Origin: Aselliscus stoliczkanus | Lineage: Eukaryota > Chordata > Mammalia > Chiroptera > Hipposideridae | Assembly (NCBI GenBank): GCA_033961575.1 | Contig: CM066732.1 | Coordinates: 84,375,687-84,439,686, forward strand | DNA length: 64,000 nucleotides | Direction: 5' to 3' | Shown here: piece by piece, positions 46,283 through 58,004 of the stretch | Layout: each line of letters starts with the position of its first letter | Position numbering within the stretch: the first letter of the stretch is position 1 | Made by a program: the position numbers and the translations under genes | Notes under the pieces: generated by a model | What the model saw: only the letters and a program-made list of their open reading frames with translations | The model's database searches: none | Told to the model about the DNA's origin: nothing

Positions 46283-48595
46283 GGAAATATATTTTTTTAA
46301 ATCATAATAGATTATTTATTTACAAAATTACTCTCCGATTGTAGTTGCAAATCTTACGCAAGCACAAGAAAGAGTTAGCAGCTGTACTAATAGAGCTCCC
46401 TAGCCTACTTGTTTTTGTCAGTAATCACAGGGCATGAAATATGTGAAATCTCAACTCTTTCACTGGCCTATCAATAATTTTTGCTTGCCCAATATCAAAG
46501 GCTCTGAGATCAACTCACTCCATGGCATCCCTACTTGGTGGGAAAGGTATCCACATGACAAGCCAGACTAATGTTGCAAATCCAAGGACATTGAGAAGCA
46601 ATTTTAGAAAGTGTGTTTCATCTCCCCTATTAGTCCCACACTTGTCCTAATTTTCACCACCTACTCAGGATTCCCACTGTGTTCTCCCTTTAGCAAGAAT
46701 CTTTTTTTTTCTTTCTTTTTTCTCCAGGACTTTGTAGACTGGTGGGAAATCAAATAAATGCTTGCATATTTATTTATACAGGGAAGAAAAGTAGAAAGAA
46801 AGAAACAATAATAACATCCCCTTGACAAAAATTAAATCAAACTAGGCAGGCAGGGGAGGAGAAATATTTTAGAACGTGTGAGAACCCTCCGTGCATGTAT
46901 TTCCATTGTAGCCATACTGTTCCATCTTTGTTTTATGTCTAAGCCACTCGGAAACACTTGTCCCTTACCAGTTTTTCAGATAAATATTATAAGGGCCTTT
47001 TGTCAGGGCTGAGATGGAATGCTGCTTCTTTATATTATGATGGAACTTCAAAATACACCAGAAAGTTCTTGTTTAGTTGGATTCTTCTCCCTTTTGTACT
47101 CTTTAATGTAGGGGAGGAACAGAGATTATTTTTAAATTAATTTCTGATGGGGAAATTTGCAGATTACAAAATACTTTAAAAACCTGTGTGCAAACTTATT
47201 CAATAATTCTGAAGTCAGTTAATTAAGCAGTTACTACAGTTGATTAGTCCATATATAGCCTCTTGTTAACCTTTAAAAGTAGAGCTGCTAGTTTCTGAGA
47301 AATGCCTCAGAAATCCTATGGAGTTGAGAAGGGTCCAACCATGGAGAAATACTGAAGCCCCCTCTGCTTGGTGTCTCCTCCAGAATAGAGCAGTTCCCAG
47401 GTCTGAACCAGGGCAATTGTAGTTTCACATTAATGGAGATGAATACCTGAGTAGCTGTGACATTATTACCTTACAGTGGGCTTTCTGGCCATTGTTACTT
47501 TTGTTGTTTTGCCTTTGTAATTGTTTGTGCCTGGAATGGAGTTAGTCTTGGTTTAACTTTTCTAGTAATGGCAGGGAGTGTTCTGATCTTCAGGCACCTA
47601 GGATCTTTGTGTTCAGCTGGTCCCCATATGCTTCATGTGACTCTGACACCTGGGCAAGGGCTGTCTTCTTCAATTAGGTATGTCTTATAGGTAGCAGGAA
47701 GACTCAAGAAATTGATGTCTAAACCACATTTCATGAATACCTACATGAAAATGCATTTAGGGGAATTCACTGTTTAATGAAGTTCTATTGTGAATTCACC
47801 TTTAAGGTCAAGTCTCACCCCTATGTAGTTCCACGTCTTTTGTATGTCACGTGTTATGAAGGTGGCATGCATTTGTGACTTCAAATAGTTTATCAAAGTG
47901 CGTACAATACCCTAAATGATGAACTACATTGAAACCTGCTAATTGTATGTGTAGAAGAGTATGTTGGTACCATAGTATCATATTTCCCTTTTTATGGTAG
48001 CTTAGTCTTAGCTGTAACTTTTCCAGAGAAATTTGTAGAAGACAAAGGAATTCAGTAGGTATCGCTTCCTTGTGATAATTCCCTGAACTAACCCCCACCC
48101 TCCCATTGTCAGAATGAACGGTTACCTCCATTCATTGTATGCCTCCAGCTCGTCACTTGTTGTAATGTGACATATTATACTCAGCCATGACCCTGTCCCC
48201 ACTGAGTGTGAATGACTCCAGGACCCAGGAATGGTGACTTCATCATTGGATAGCCCTTCACACCAGCACAACAATGGATATTATAGACATAAGCACGTGC
48301 TTGTCTTACTGAATTCTTTGTAAAAATCGACAGGTAGAGAGATGGCTAGTGCGAATGTAGAAGCACCAAATAGGACACGGGGAATGAATAAGAACTTCTA
48401 GTAGATCATGACCATTGCCACACTTATTTTTTTTTAACTACTTCGAGTTTGAGATTTTGTCTATTTCTAAGTGAACTCAAAGGTCTCTGTAGTAATTTGT
48501 AATTTTTTCTAGGAATAATTGCATTGCTGGGTTAGAAATGAGTCACTTATCTCATTGTAAGTATGCCCGCCAGCCACTCAGCATCTCCATTTCAG
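46283..48595. other. Intronic sequence
   Basis: Polypyrimidine run at 46704-46725. No repeat or exon recognised. Confidence 0.5.
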
Positions 48596-48599
48596 TACA

Positions 48600-49985
48600 G
48601 TTTTGGTTTCCACAACAACACAGACTGCTAATGCAGCAAAGCAAAGAGATAAAATAAATCAATGGTCCACACATAGATGGCAACTTGACATTTGACAGGT
48701 GGCATTGCAGGTCAGTAGGGCAAGGATAGGCTGACTCTTCAGTAATCAGTATCATGACATTCGATTATTAATAATGAGAAGAAAGCCGACCTCTAGCTCA
48801 CACCAAATACAAAAATCAATGCTAGGTGAAGTAAAGATCTGAATGTCCAAAGCAAAGCCTTAAAACTTTTAGTGGAAAATATTTAGGACTCTGTTCTTAC
48901 TTTCTTTGGGTAAAGAAGAATTTCTTAACCAGCAGCAGAAAGGATAATCATAAAGAAAGAGGTTATTAATTTAACTACATAAATGTGAAAATCTTTTGTA
49001 CACTAAAAGCACCACTAACGAAGTGTAAAGATACCCACATTCAAGGAAAAGATACTTGCAACTTTGTATAACTGACAAAGGATTAGAATATAAGAAGAAT
49101 TTTTACAAATCAATAAGAACAACCCAGTAGAAAATGGACACAGGCTAGGGACAAGGTAGTTCAAAGAAGAGGACATGCAAATGACCAATAAACATGAAAG
49201 ATACTCAGGCTCACTAGTAAGCAGGAAAATGCAATTTAAAATGAAATGCATTTCACATTCATCAGATTGGAGAAAGGTTTTGACCTTTGGTAATACAAGC
49301 ATTGCTGAAGATGCAGAGCAGGGGAACTCTAATACACTGTGAGTGGAAATGCAAATCACCACTTTGGGGAACCATTTAGGAACAGGTCCTAAAGCATAAG
49401 ATGTGTTTAGAGGGCTCAGCTACCACTTACGTCCTAGTGAAACTGACATGTTCATAAGGAAACATGGAAAAGGGTTTTCACGACAGCATTGCTTGTAATA
49501 TTGAAAAATTGAACACAACTCTCTATAAATAGGAAAATGAATAAGTAATGCCATTTTAATAAAATGGAATACAACTCTACAGCAATGACAATAACTAAAG
49601 CTACATGCATCAACATGAATCAATTTCACAAATACACCACACAATAATGCTGAGCAGAAAGAGCTAGTTGCAGGAGGAGATATTTCTGGTGCTGCCATTT
49701 GTATAAAGTTTACAAATGTAAGAATGTTACATATTGTCCAGGGTTAGTAATGTATGTAAGTATAATGACATGAATGGGTGTGATTAATGTCAAATTCAGA
49801 TTTTTGGTCACCTTTGCTGGAAGCAAGGGAAATGTGATCAGGAATGGGTGCACAAAGACATCAGTGGTGCTTGCTGTGGGTTCTTTCTCTTATTGGGGTT
49901 GCGGATCTTTAAGAATTTGTTATTCTCTATCTTTTCTTGAATGTCAGAAGTATTCCATATTAAAACGTAAGCAAAAGGAAGGAAT
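48600..49985 (+). mobile_element. Old L1 ORF2 end and 3' UTR
   Basis: Ordered L1 landmarks: AATCAATGGTCCACACATAG, AATTTCTTAACCAGCAGCAG, AGAAGAATTTTTACAAATCA, GCAAATGACCAATAAACATG, TTCATCAGATTGGAGAAAGG, AACATGAATCAATTTCACAA, ending TATTCCATATTAAAACGTAA. Degenerate, with no usable ORF. Confidence 0.88.
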
Positions 49986-50588
49986 ACGAGTTCAGACAAT
50001 TAACGTCACGAACTTTCCACCATGTAAGTGCACTTCTTAAGAGATATAAATTAGATTACAGATTAGAATACTAAAACCAAAGTGGCTCAAATCTGTGCCA
50101 TAAACAAATCCATCTGTGAACTGGACATGCCATTCTTTCATTGAAATTAGTTAATGGCCAGAATCTACTTCTCTATCTAAAGTACATATTTATTAGTCAA
50201 ATGTGCTCTCAACACTGCTTCAGCGTCTCATCTAGCACAGCTATCAAGGCCATTATTTTTCCTTTCTTTCAAGTACACAGCCAACGGCCTATCTTCTTCC
50301 TACTACAGCCAGGCTCTCATCTCCGTAAAGTCTCTTTCTCCTTCTTATCTCTCTGGGTACATTGACCTTCCCCGTACTAAATCTTAGTGGCTGGAGATCT
50401 GCTTGTTTTCAAAATTCTTCTAAGAACGCATCTTTTTCCAGAGCCTTCCAATTCCTGTAAGTATGTACCTAGGAATGCTGCCCTTTCCACCAGCAGCCTG
50501 GACATCAGATAAATGCATCTTTTCTCCTGACTTATCCTTTCTCCATACATCTGTCTGCCCTGAGAACACATTTGATCAGGAATCAAAA
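49986..50588. other. Intronic sequence
   Basis: No feature recognised. Confidence 0.5.
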
Positions 50589-50670
50589 TGTAGTAATGTC
50601 TGCTCTAGGTCCCCATTCACTGTGTGAACTTGGAGAGGTTACTTAGTTCCTCTGAGCCTCACCAAGGGTT
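50589..50670 (+). repeat. MIR fragment
   Basis: CACTGTGTGAACTTGGAGAG and GTTACTTAGTTCCTCTGAGC follow the MIR core. Confidence 0.6.
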
Positions 50671-51104
50671 TCCTGGAGCGAGGGAAGAATGAGGGAGAGG
50701 AGCTAAGGGGAGAAGCAGAACAAGATGAATAAGGGACAGAGGATCTAACAGGAGGGTTGGAGGGTGACTCATTCTAATGATATGGCTGCTGACAGAATAA
50801 AGGAAGAAATCTGAGGAATCCACTTGTAAACAGGAAGACCCAGGCAAACTACTGAAGGATGAGAGGAGTCTTGGCAAAGCCTGGGATATGGTGCATGGTG
50901 TTATGGAAAAAAAAGGGGTGAGGATTTAGGAATGTGGGAGTCCACTAGGTGTCTTACTAAATACGGGTGATGGTGGGGGGGCAGCAGAAAGGTGTGTAGA
51001 GACCCACTAATAGAAAGGGTGGGAAGTGGAGGCCACCTCTAAAACAAGAAATAGCTGAGATGAGAAAGGAAGAGTTGGAGCTTTGGTCATGTTCTTATTT
51101 AAAA
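50671..51104. other. Purine-rich intronic sequence
   Basis: 50670-51080 is strongly A/G-biased on the + strand. Class unknown. Confidence 0.45.
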
Positions 51105-51118
51105 ATATAGTATGAAGG

Positions 51119-51236
51119 GGCCCAGCCGAGTGGTGCGGGGGTTGGGAGCTGGCCTGGGAAGCTAGCGGCCCCGGTTCAGGTCCCGCATATGAGGGCCAGT
51201 GACACTGCCCTCAAAAAAACAAAACAAAACAAAACT
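51119..51236 (+). repeat. Short SINE (type A), diverged
   Basis: GGCCCAGCCGAGTGGTGCGG start, CACTGCCCTC then (AAAAC)n tail. Target ATATAGTATGAAGG / ATATAGTAGGAAGG at 51105-51118 and 51237-51250. Confidence 0.92.
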
Positions 51237-51250
51237 ATATAGTAGGAAGG

Positions 51251-51573
51251 ATAGTAGTCAATAAAATGGGCGAAAATAGGCAGATGGGGGCGATTGCCTT
51301 CCTATGAGAAAATTATTGTAATTTGCTGCCTGACCTTCCCGAGCTGCTGGGGACTATGCATGTGTCTGTGTGACGTGGATCTTTGTTCTAGAGTGTGATG
51401 ACTGTTTTACTAAAAATGAAAAGAAGAATAGGTAGAAATGTGTACTTAGGAGCCTTGAATTTCATTCTCATCAAACCGGAAAAAGGACGTACATAACACA
51501 ACTTCTGAGGAATCACCTCATCTTTTTGGAAACTATAAAGGAAAAAAATGTTAGGTAGTACTGATCAAACATC
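51251..51573. other. Intronic sequence
   Basis: No feature recognised. Confidence 0.5.
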
Positions 51574-51588
51574 AAAAATAGTCAAGGA

Positions 51589-52036
51589 GGGCCGGCCGAG
51601 TGGCGCATTGGTTAAGCGCTGGTTTTGGGATGCCAGCGGCCCCGGTTCGGATCCCACATGAGGGCCAGTGACACTGCCCTCTACAGCTAACAACAGCTTC
51701 ACCTGGAGCTGGGCTGTGCGAGTCCCGGTGATGGTGTGGGCTGCAGCCCCTGCTGCAGTGGGCTGCCATAGGCTACAGTGAGTGGCCCGCAGCCAGCGTG
51801 AGCGGCTGGCAGCCAAGCGTGAGCTGCCAATAGCCGCGATGAGCGACATCCAGAGGCCAGCGACCGATCTGCCTCATCCGGGAAGAGCGCAATGACGATA
51901 CCAACAGTGAAGCAACATCCTCCGCAACTAAACTGAAGAACAAGAAGACGACAACTTGTCTGTTCCCCTAACCCGATTCCCCAACGCTGTTCCCCTCCAC
52001 CAATTCCCCAATAAAATCTTTAAAAAAAAAAAAAAA
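51589..52036 (+). repeat. Long SINE (type B), left arm of inverted pair
   Basis: Target AAAAATAGTCAAGGA at 51574-51588 and 52034-52048, 15 of 15. GGGCCGGCCGAGTGGCGCAT head, body, tail CCAATAAAATCTTT plus A17. Compared with copies at 8299 and 25247 it lacks the CATGGGCC block before GTGAAGC and the AGATGGTGAA block near the head. Confidence 0.95.
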
Positions 52037-52067
52037 AATAGTCAAGGATTTTAATGGGCAAATTTTT

Positions 52068-52518
52068 TTTTTGTTTTTTGTTTTTTAAGATTTTATTGGG
52101 GAATTGGTGGAGGGGAACAGCATTGGGGAATCGGGGAAGGGGAACAGACAAGTTGCTATATTTTTGTTCTTCAGTTTAGTTGCGGAGGATGTTGCTTCAC
52201 TGTTGGTATCGTCATTGCACTCTTCCCGGATGAGGCAGATCGGTGGCTGGCCTCTGGATGTCGCTCACCGTGGCTATTGGCAGCTCACGCTTGGCTGCCA
52301 ACCGCTCACGCTGGCTGCGGGCCACTCACTGTAGCCTATGGCAGCCCACTGCAGCAGGGGCTGCAGCCCACACCATCACCGGGGCTCGCACAGCCCAGCT
52401 CCAGGTGGAGCTGTTGTTAGCTGTAGAGGGCAGTGTCACTGGCCCTCATGTGGGATCCGAACCGGGCCACTGGCATCCCAAAACCAGCGCTTACCCAATG
52501 CACCACTTGGCCAGCCCA
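52068..52518 (-). repeat. Long SINE (type B), right arm of inverted pair
   Basis: Same subfamily as 51589-52036 in opposite orientation and 31 bases away; shares both small deletions. Target GGGCAAAT around 52058 and 52519. Confidence 0.95.
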
Positions 52519-52521
52519 GGG

Positions 52522-53027
52522 CAAATGTTTTTATTTTATGATATTTTAAATTAAATGTATGGGGATAACATTGGCTAATAACATTGCATAAATTTCAACT
52601 TTATAATACAACATCTGTATTCTCCATTATGTGCTCACCATCCGAAGTCTAATCTCATTCTGTCACCATCTATTTGACCCCCTTTACTCTCTTCGTTCTC
52701 CCCCCACCCCCTTTCCCCTCTGGTAACCATCATTCTGTTCTCTGTATCTATGAATGAGTTTGCTTTGTTTGTTCATTTGTTGCTTTTTGTTTTATATCCC
52801 ATATATGAGTGAAATCACACAGTTCTTGTTCACTTCCATCTGACTTATTTCACTTAGCATGATACTCTCAAGAGTAATAATCCAAACAGCAATATTTCAT
52901 ATCTTTTATGGCTAAGTAGTCTTCCATTGCATATATGTACCACATCTTCTTTATCCAATCATCCACTGAAAGACACTTAGGTTGTTTCCATGTGGAAATG
53001 ATTATAAACTGTTAAAATGGAACTATT
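52522..53027 (-). mobile_element. L1 3' UTR fragment
   Basis: Antisense L1: TATGTGCTCACCATCCGAAG, CTCTGGTAACCATCATTCTG, TATGAGTGAAATCACACAGT, TGACTTATTTCACTTAGCAT, ATCATCCACTGAAAGACACT. Confidence 0.9.
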
Positions 53028-53041
53028 AAAAATAAATTGTA

Positions 53042-53163
53042 GGGCCGGCCGAGTGGTGCGGTGATTAAGAGCTGGCTTGGGATGCCAGCGGCCCTGGTTC
53101 AGAACCCACATGTGAGGGCCAGTGACACTGCCCTCTAAAAAAAAAAATAAATAAAAATAAATA
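53042..53163 (+). repeat. Short SINE (type A)
   Basis: GGGCCGGCCGAGTGGTGCGG head, (AAAT)n tail. Target AATAAATTGTA at 53031-53041 and 53164-53174. Confidence 0.94.
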
Positions 53164-53174
53164 AATAAATTGTA

Positions 53175-53747
53175 AATGATAACTGTCTTTTTAAAAAATT
53201 ACCACATTTAACAGACCTCCTTTAGAAAATAATTGAGTATACAGATATGAGATATTTACACACCTTCCTCCAAGTGTGTTTTGAGTATTGAATACCTAAT
53301 TCTTTTCTTTCTTTTCTTTCTGAATAGCAGGAGGAAGTACACTGCTAAGTTTCAAGATGGGTTGGGTACTTTTTGATACCAAACTGCTGTTTGATGTTCT
53401 GTTCCCTTGAATTGGGGAGACCAAAAGCTACACATTAGAATCACAATGAAATTTAAAATTTTCTGGATATCAGAATCTCTGGAAGGCTAACCTTTTTTGA
53501 GGTTTTCGCTCTTACTTTACGTTCCTCAGTAGGATACAAATGAAACTTCTGTAGTGTTCAATTTGGCCTAACTTGTCTCTCTTAGGTCCTGTCATCTGAA
53601 TAACAATTTTTCTCATTACAAGCACACATTCAAAATTTCAGTTCTGGGGCATTGTAAGCAAGGAAAGATTTATAAGAAATTTACCTCGCTCTCATCTGCA
53701 TACCCCATCCTTAAGTAAGTACAAATGCACTGAGGATGCATGCACTC

Positions 53748-53794
<47 letters not shown>

Positions 53795-55140
53795 ACTCGC
53801 CTTCTCCCACTACTATTTCTGCTAACAGGTATACATTTATTTGATTAAATTGATTGCTATTTTACACAAAGAAAATTAAGGGTATGAGGCAGAGTCACAG
53901 GTGTGAAGTGTATTCACAGGTTTGTTTAAATCACTGTAAATTTAAAATCACTTCTAGTTCTCAAGTAGGAACAGAATTTAATCTGAAGTACTAAGTGACT
54001 TGAGAGCAATTTGGCTTAAGAAAATCTGTTGTATCTTTTTGAAGAGAAATAATTCTTCTCTAAAAGAGTCTGATGGACCATAAAGTAACTTAAATTTTGT
54101 TTTGTTTTGTTTTCCCTTTATTCATCAATTATTAAAACATCCAAAGTGTTTCTGTGAGAATTTGGAAATGAAATAATCACATTTCTACCAGTGTATTTGT
54201 CATAGGGTAATTTTTCCTTTCCTAGAAACTGTTCTTCTTTCTCTTTAATAGTAGCTACTATGTACTGTATCATGCACCCATGTCAGAATGAGATTTGAAA
54301 ATGGGGTTATTTTAAGCATCTGAGGCAGAAATTACCCTGAATATACGTGACTTCTGAGCGTGCTGAATTCCACTTGGACAGCTCTGACACACCTCACCCT
54401 GAGTGCAGCGTACCTTGGGCAGGAGGGAGTCAGGCAAGGGTATAAGACAGAGCCTCTATCATGACAACAGCAGGATTTTACCCTTGAGGGCACACTTTGA
54501 TTCTTAGCACACAGCACCTGCTTTCCTTCCCATGTGGGAGCTTGAGCCAATAGCCTTGAAGTTGGGAAGTGCACTCATTATTTCATAGTGCAGCCAGGCA
54601 AAAGTTTTCTTTCAAACTCTTGGTTTATAAAAAAAATTGAAACCTTATATTTAGACCAAATATTTGCCAATGAAACTCAAACATAAGGTGTTATGATTTT
54701 GCTTTCCCACATTTCAGCTCCCAGCAGTCAGTTGTGTTCCCGGGTAAGAATGCACCAACTACTGGTGAACCGCTGTAACAGAAGAAAGCTCTAGACTGCT
54801 TAATTCAGTCTCATGTTATAAGGAAGCATTTGTGTCGATAGATAAATCCTTGCTCTTCGGCAATTTGACAGACTACTGATTACAAAGTGTTTTATTAAAT
54901 GAAACTTTTTCCCTTTCTTCCATTTCACCAACTAAACAAGATTCCCCCTGGTTAGATATCCATGCCTGCAGTTAATTTAAAAAAAAGAAATAATCACCTA
55001 ATTTTAAAAAATTAAATGTTTTCATGATTCTTAGGACTATCAGTGTCTTCCTCACACCGTAAACACTCCCATAATTCTGGCTCCTTTGACAATGACCATA
55101 GGCTGGTATTGACATAATTTAAATAAAACCAGCAGGGTCA
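53175..55140. other. Intronic sequence with MER5-like and (AC)n pieces
   Basis: 53405-53490 resembles a MER5 centre (CACATTAGAATCACAATGAA). (AC)n at 53752-53793. Nothing else recognised. Confidence 0.45.
53752..53793. repeat. (AC)n microsatellite, ~21 copies
   Basis: Uninterrupted AC dinucleotides. Confidence 0.97.
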
Positions 55141-55992
55141 TTTCTTTGATGCTTTATCCTGACCTACCTTTTTTTCTCATAAAAATGGCTTTATTAATAT
55201 ATATTATATACCATAGAGTTTACCTATTTAGAGTGTATAATTCAGTGTTTTTTGGATATTCACACACTTATGCAAACATCACCACTATTTCACCACTATC
55301 TTTTTCACCACACCCTGACCCCCCCAAAAAAACATACCCATTAATAGCTAACTCCTCACCACCACTAACCACTCCCACCTCTACCCTCCCATCCCCTAAC
55401 AACTTTCAGGCCTGTGTTTTTACCTATTCTGGATATATCATATAAATGGAATCATACAGTCTTTTGCAACTGACTGGCTTCTTTCACTTAGTATAACTTT
55501 TAAAAGTTCATCCAATTTGTATTGTATATCAGTATTTCATTACATGGTCAAATAATATTCTATTGTATAAATATACCACATCTTATTTAACCATTCATTA
55601 AATGATGACATTTGAGTTTGCGGTAAGCAGAATAACATTACCCAAAGATGTCCATGTCCTAATCCTCTGACCAAGGACTATGCTACTTTTCATGGCAAAA
55701 GGGACTTTGCAGATGAGGTTAGGACCTTTTGAGCTGAGCAGAGTATCTTGGATTATCTGGTGGGCCCAATCTCATCACATGAGTCCTTAAAAGTGGACTC
55801 ATGTGTTTTGTCAAAGGAGATGCGACTGGAAGAAGGATCAAAGAGATGCAACATTGCTCACTTTCAAAAGGGAAGAGTCAAGGGATGTGGGTGGATGGGT
55901 GGATTCAGGAAACTGGAAAAGTCAAGGAAACAGATTCTCCCATGTGCTTCCAGAAATTAGTGAAACCTACAGTGTCTAATTTAAAAGGTGTA

Positions 55993-56689
55993 TTTTTCGA
56001 GGTGTGACCAAAAAAAAAAAAAAATATATGGTGAATTTTAAATTAAAAAAAATATATCACCGTAAAAGACATATTGCCATTACTCCCCCTCAAAATACTC
56101 CCCCTGCTTTCAAACACATTTAGCCCATCATCCTTGCCACTTTCTATTTGCAGTTCTAGAAATCCTCTTCTGTGAGTGTTTTTAGTTGTGCTGTCGTGGC
56201 TGCCTCGATGTCTTGAATCAATTCAAAATGTTTACCTTTCATGGTCATTTTGACTTTGGGGAAAAGCCAGAAGTTACATAGTGCCAGATCCAGTAAATAA
56301 AGTGGATGAGGGCATACCACAATATTTTTATTTGACAGAAATTGCCGTACCAGAAGCAATGTGTGATAGAGTGTTATCATGATGGAGGATGAAGTAAAGA
56401 CACTCACGAAAGAGGAGTTCCAGAACTGCTTCAGAGAGTGGCAAGAATGATGGGATAAGTGTGTTCGAAGTGAAGGGGAGTACTTTGAAGGGGATTAATG
56501 GCAATGTGTCCTTTACCGTAATAATTTTTTTTTTTTTTTGAGGGCAGTGTCACTGGCCCTCATATGTGGGATCTGAACCTGGGCTGCTGGTGTCCCAAGC
56601 CAACACTTAACCACTGCGCCACTCGGCTGGCCTCCGTAATAATTTTTTTTAAATTTAAGCATTCCCCAATTTTTTTTTATCATACCTCA
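55993..56689 (-). mobile_element. Mariner DNA transposon relic with long terminal repeats
   Basis: Ends CGAGGTGTGACCAAA and (complement) TGAGGTATGATAAA, with imperfect inverted arms ~100 bases deep (55998-56107 against ~56465-56689, the latter split by a SINE). Minus-strand frame 56156-56407 has mariner text WLFPKVKMTMKGKHF and EAATTAQLKTL. The final catalytic Asp position reads LALCNF (Asp to Asn). Internally deleted and inactive. Confidence 0.82.
56533..56633 (-). repeat. Short SINE (type A) inside the mariner
   Basis: Target CCGTAATAATTTTTTTT around 56516-56532 and from 56634. GAGGGCAGTGTCACTGGCCC, end CTCGGCTGGCC. Confidence 0.94.
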
Positions 56690-57019
56690 TACATTTGTGT
56701 TGTTTTAAGACACTAAGTCTGTGGTAATTTGTTACAACAGCAATAGAAAACAAGTACAGGGTTGTTTCTACTTTTCGGCTTTTGTGACTAATACTGCTAT
56801 AAACATTTGTACAAGTATTTGTGTGGACATATATCTTCATTTTTTTTTTTTTATATCTGCCTACAAGTGGAATTGCTGGGTCATATGGTCACTGAATGTG
56901 TAACATTTCAAGTAACTGCCAGAGAGTTTACCAAAGTGGCTGCACCATTTTTCATTCCCATCAGCAAATGTTTTCAATTCTCCATATCTTCACTAAAACT
57001 TGTTATTATCTGTCCTTTT

Positions 57020-57527
57020 TTTTTTTTTTTTATAAAAGTTTTTATTGGGGAATTGGGGGAGGAGAACAGTGTTGGGGAATTGGGGAAGGGGAGCAGCCAA
57101 GTTGTTCTTCAATCTTTGTTGTGGAGGGTGCCAGTTGCCATCTGGCTTCCCGTCAGCAGCTCTTGGGCTCTAAGCTCAAGGTGCTGTGTTCAATCTTAGT
57201 TGCCGGAGGGCATAGTCACCACCCAGTGGGAGTCAAACCAGCAGCCTTGTTGTTAAGAGCGCTCGCCCTATCCACTGAGCCATCTGGGCGGCAGCTCAGC
57301 TCAACGTGCCGAGTTCAGTCTTAGTTGCGGGTGGATGTAGCCCATCACTGGACAGGCAATCTTGTTGTTACACCAGCTAAGTCATCCTGCCACCTGTTGG
57401 CAGCTCAATGACAGCTCAGCTCGGGAACAGAGTCCCTGGCCTATGTGGGAATCGAACTGGCAGCCCTGTTGCTCAGAGCTCATGCTCTTAAACCACCTCA
57501 ACCAACTGAGCCACTCGGCTGGCCCCC
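57020..57527 (-). repeat. Composite SINE (type C), three tRNA-like units
   Basis: Target TTATCTGTCCTTTT at 57006-57019 and 57528-57541, 14 of 14. Poly(T), TTTATTGGGGAATTGGGGGA, three GGCTCAG/TTAGCTGG-type units, end CTCGGCTGGCC. Confidence 0.93.
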
Positions 57528-57767
57528 TTATCTGTCCTTTTGATTTTAGCCATCTTGGTGGATGTCAAATGGTATCTCATGTGGTTTTGATTTGTGTCTT
57601 CCTAATGACTAATGATGTTGAGCATCTTTTCATGTGCATATTGCCCATTTGTATATCTTCATTGAAGAAATGCTATTCAGATCTCTTCCATTTTTAAGGT
57701 TGAGTTGCTTTTTGTTGTTGAGTTGTTCTTTATATATTCTGGATATAAGTCCTTTATTAGATATATA

Positions 57768-58004
57768 CTGGGGGTGCCAAAAAAATGTGTACAAGTGGAC
57801 ACTTTGCTCAACTTTGACCAAGCAGTATTTCACCATAATCAGAAGTGTCTGGACGCCGATGATAAACACTTTCAGCACCTCTTATAATTGCAGAAGTCAA
57901 ACGTGACTTGTATTTACCTTCTGTTATCAGTATTATTGAGTATTACAATTTTAATAGTTTTTTTCCTTTCTTAAAATGTGTATACATTTTTTTGGTACCC
58001 TCTG
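57768..58004 (+). mobile_element. Short mariner-derived element (MITE-like)
   Basis: 237 bp with inverted ends CTGGGGGTGCCAAAAAAATG and, at the right, the complement CAGAGGGTACCAAAAAAATG, inside a TA duplication (57766-57767, 58005-58006). The + strand keeps the C-terminal transposase tail KCLDADDKHFQHLL (57846-57887). A different mariner family from the other two. Confidence 0.85.

Larger units (their letters stand above)
55619..56760 (+). repeat. MaLR-like LTR, split by a mariner
   Basis: 5' part 55619-55990: GCAGAATAACATTACCCAAA, GATGTCCATGTCCTAATCCT, GGCAAAAGGGACTTTGCAGA, AGGAAACAGATTCTCCCATG. 3' part 56692-56760: GTTGTTTTAAGACACTAAGT, GTGGTAATTTGTTACAACAG. Together they form one old LTR; family name not certain. 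Confidence 0.65.

Noticed and set aside
56156..56407. Functional transposase gene
   Set aside because: Only a fragment; the last catalytic Asp is replaced and the rest of the protein is missing.
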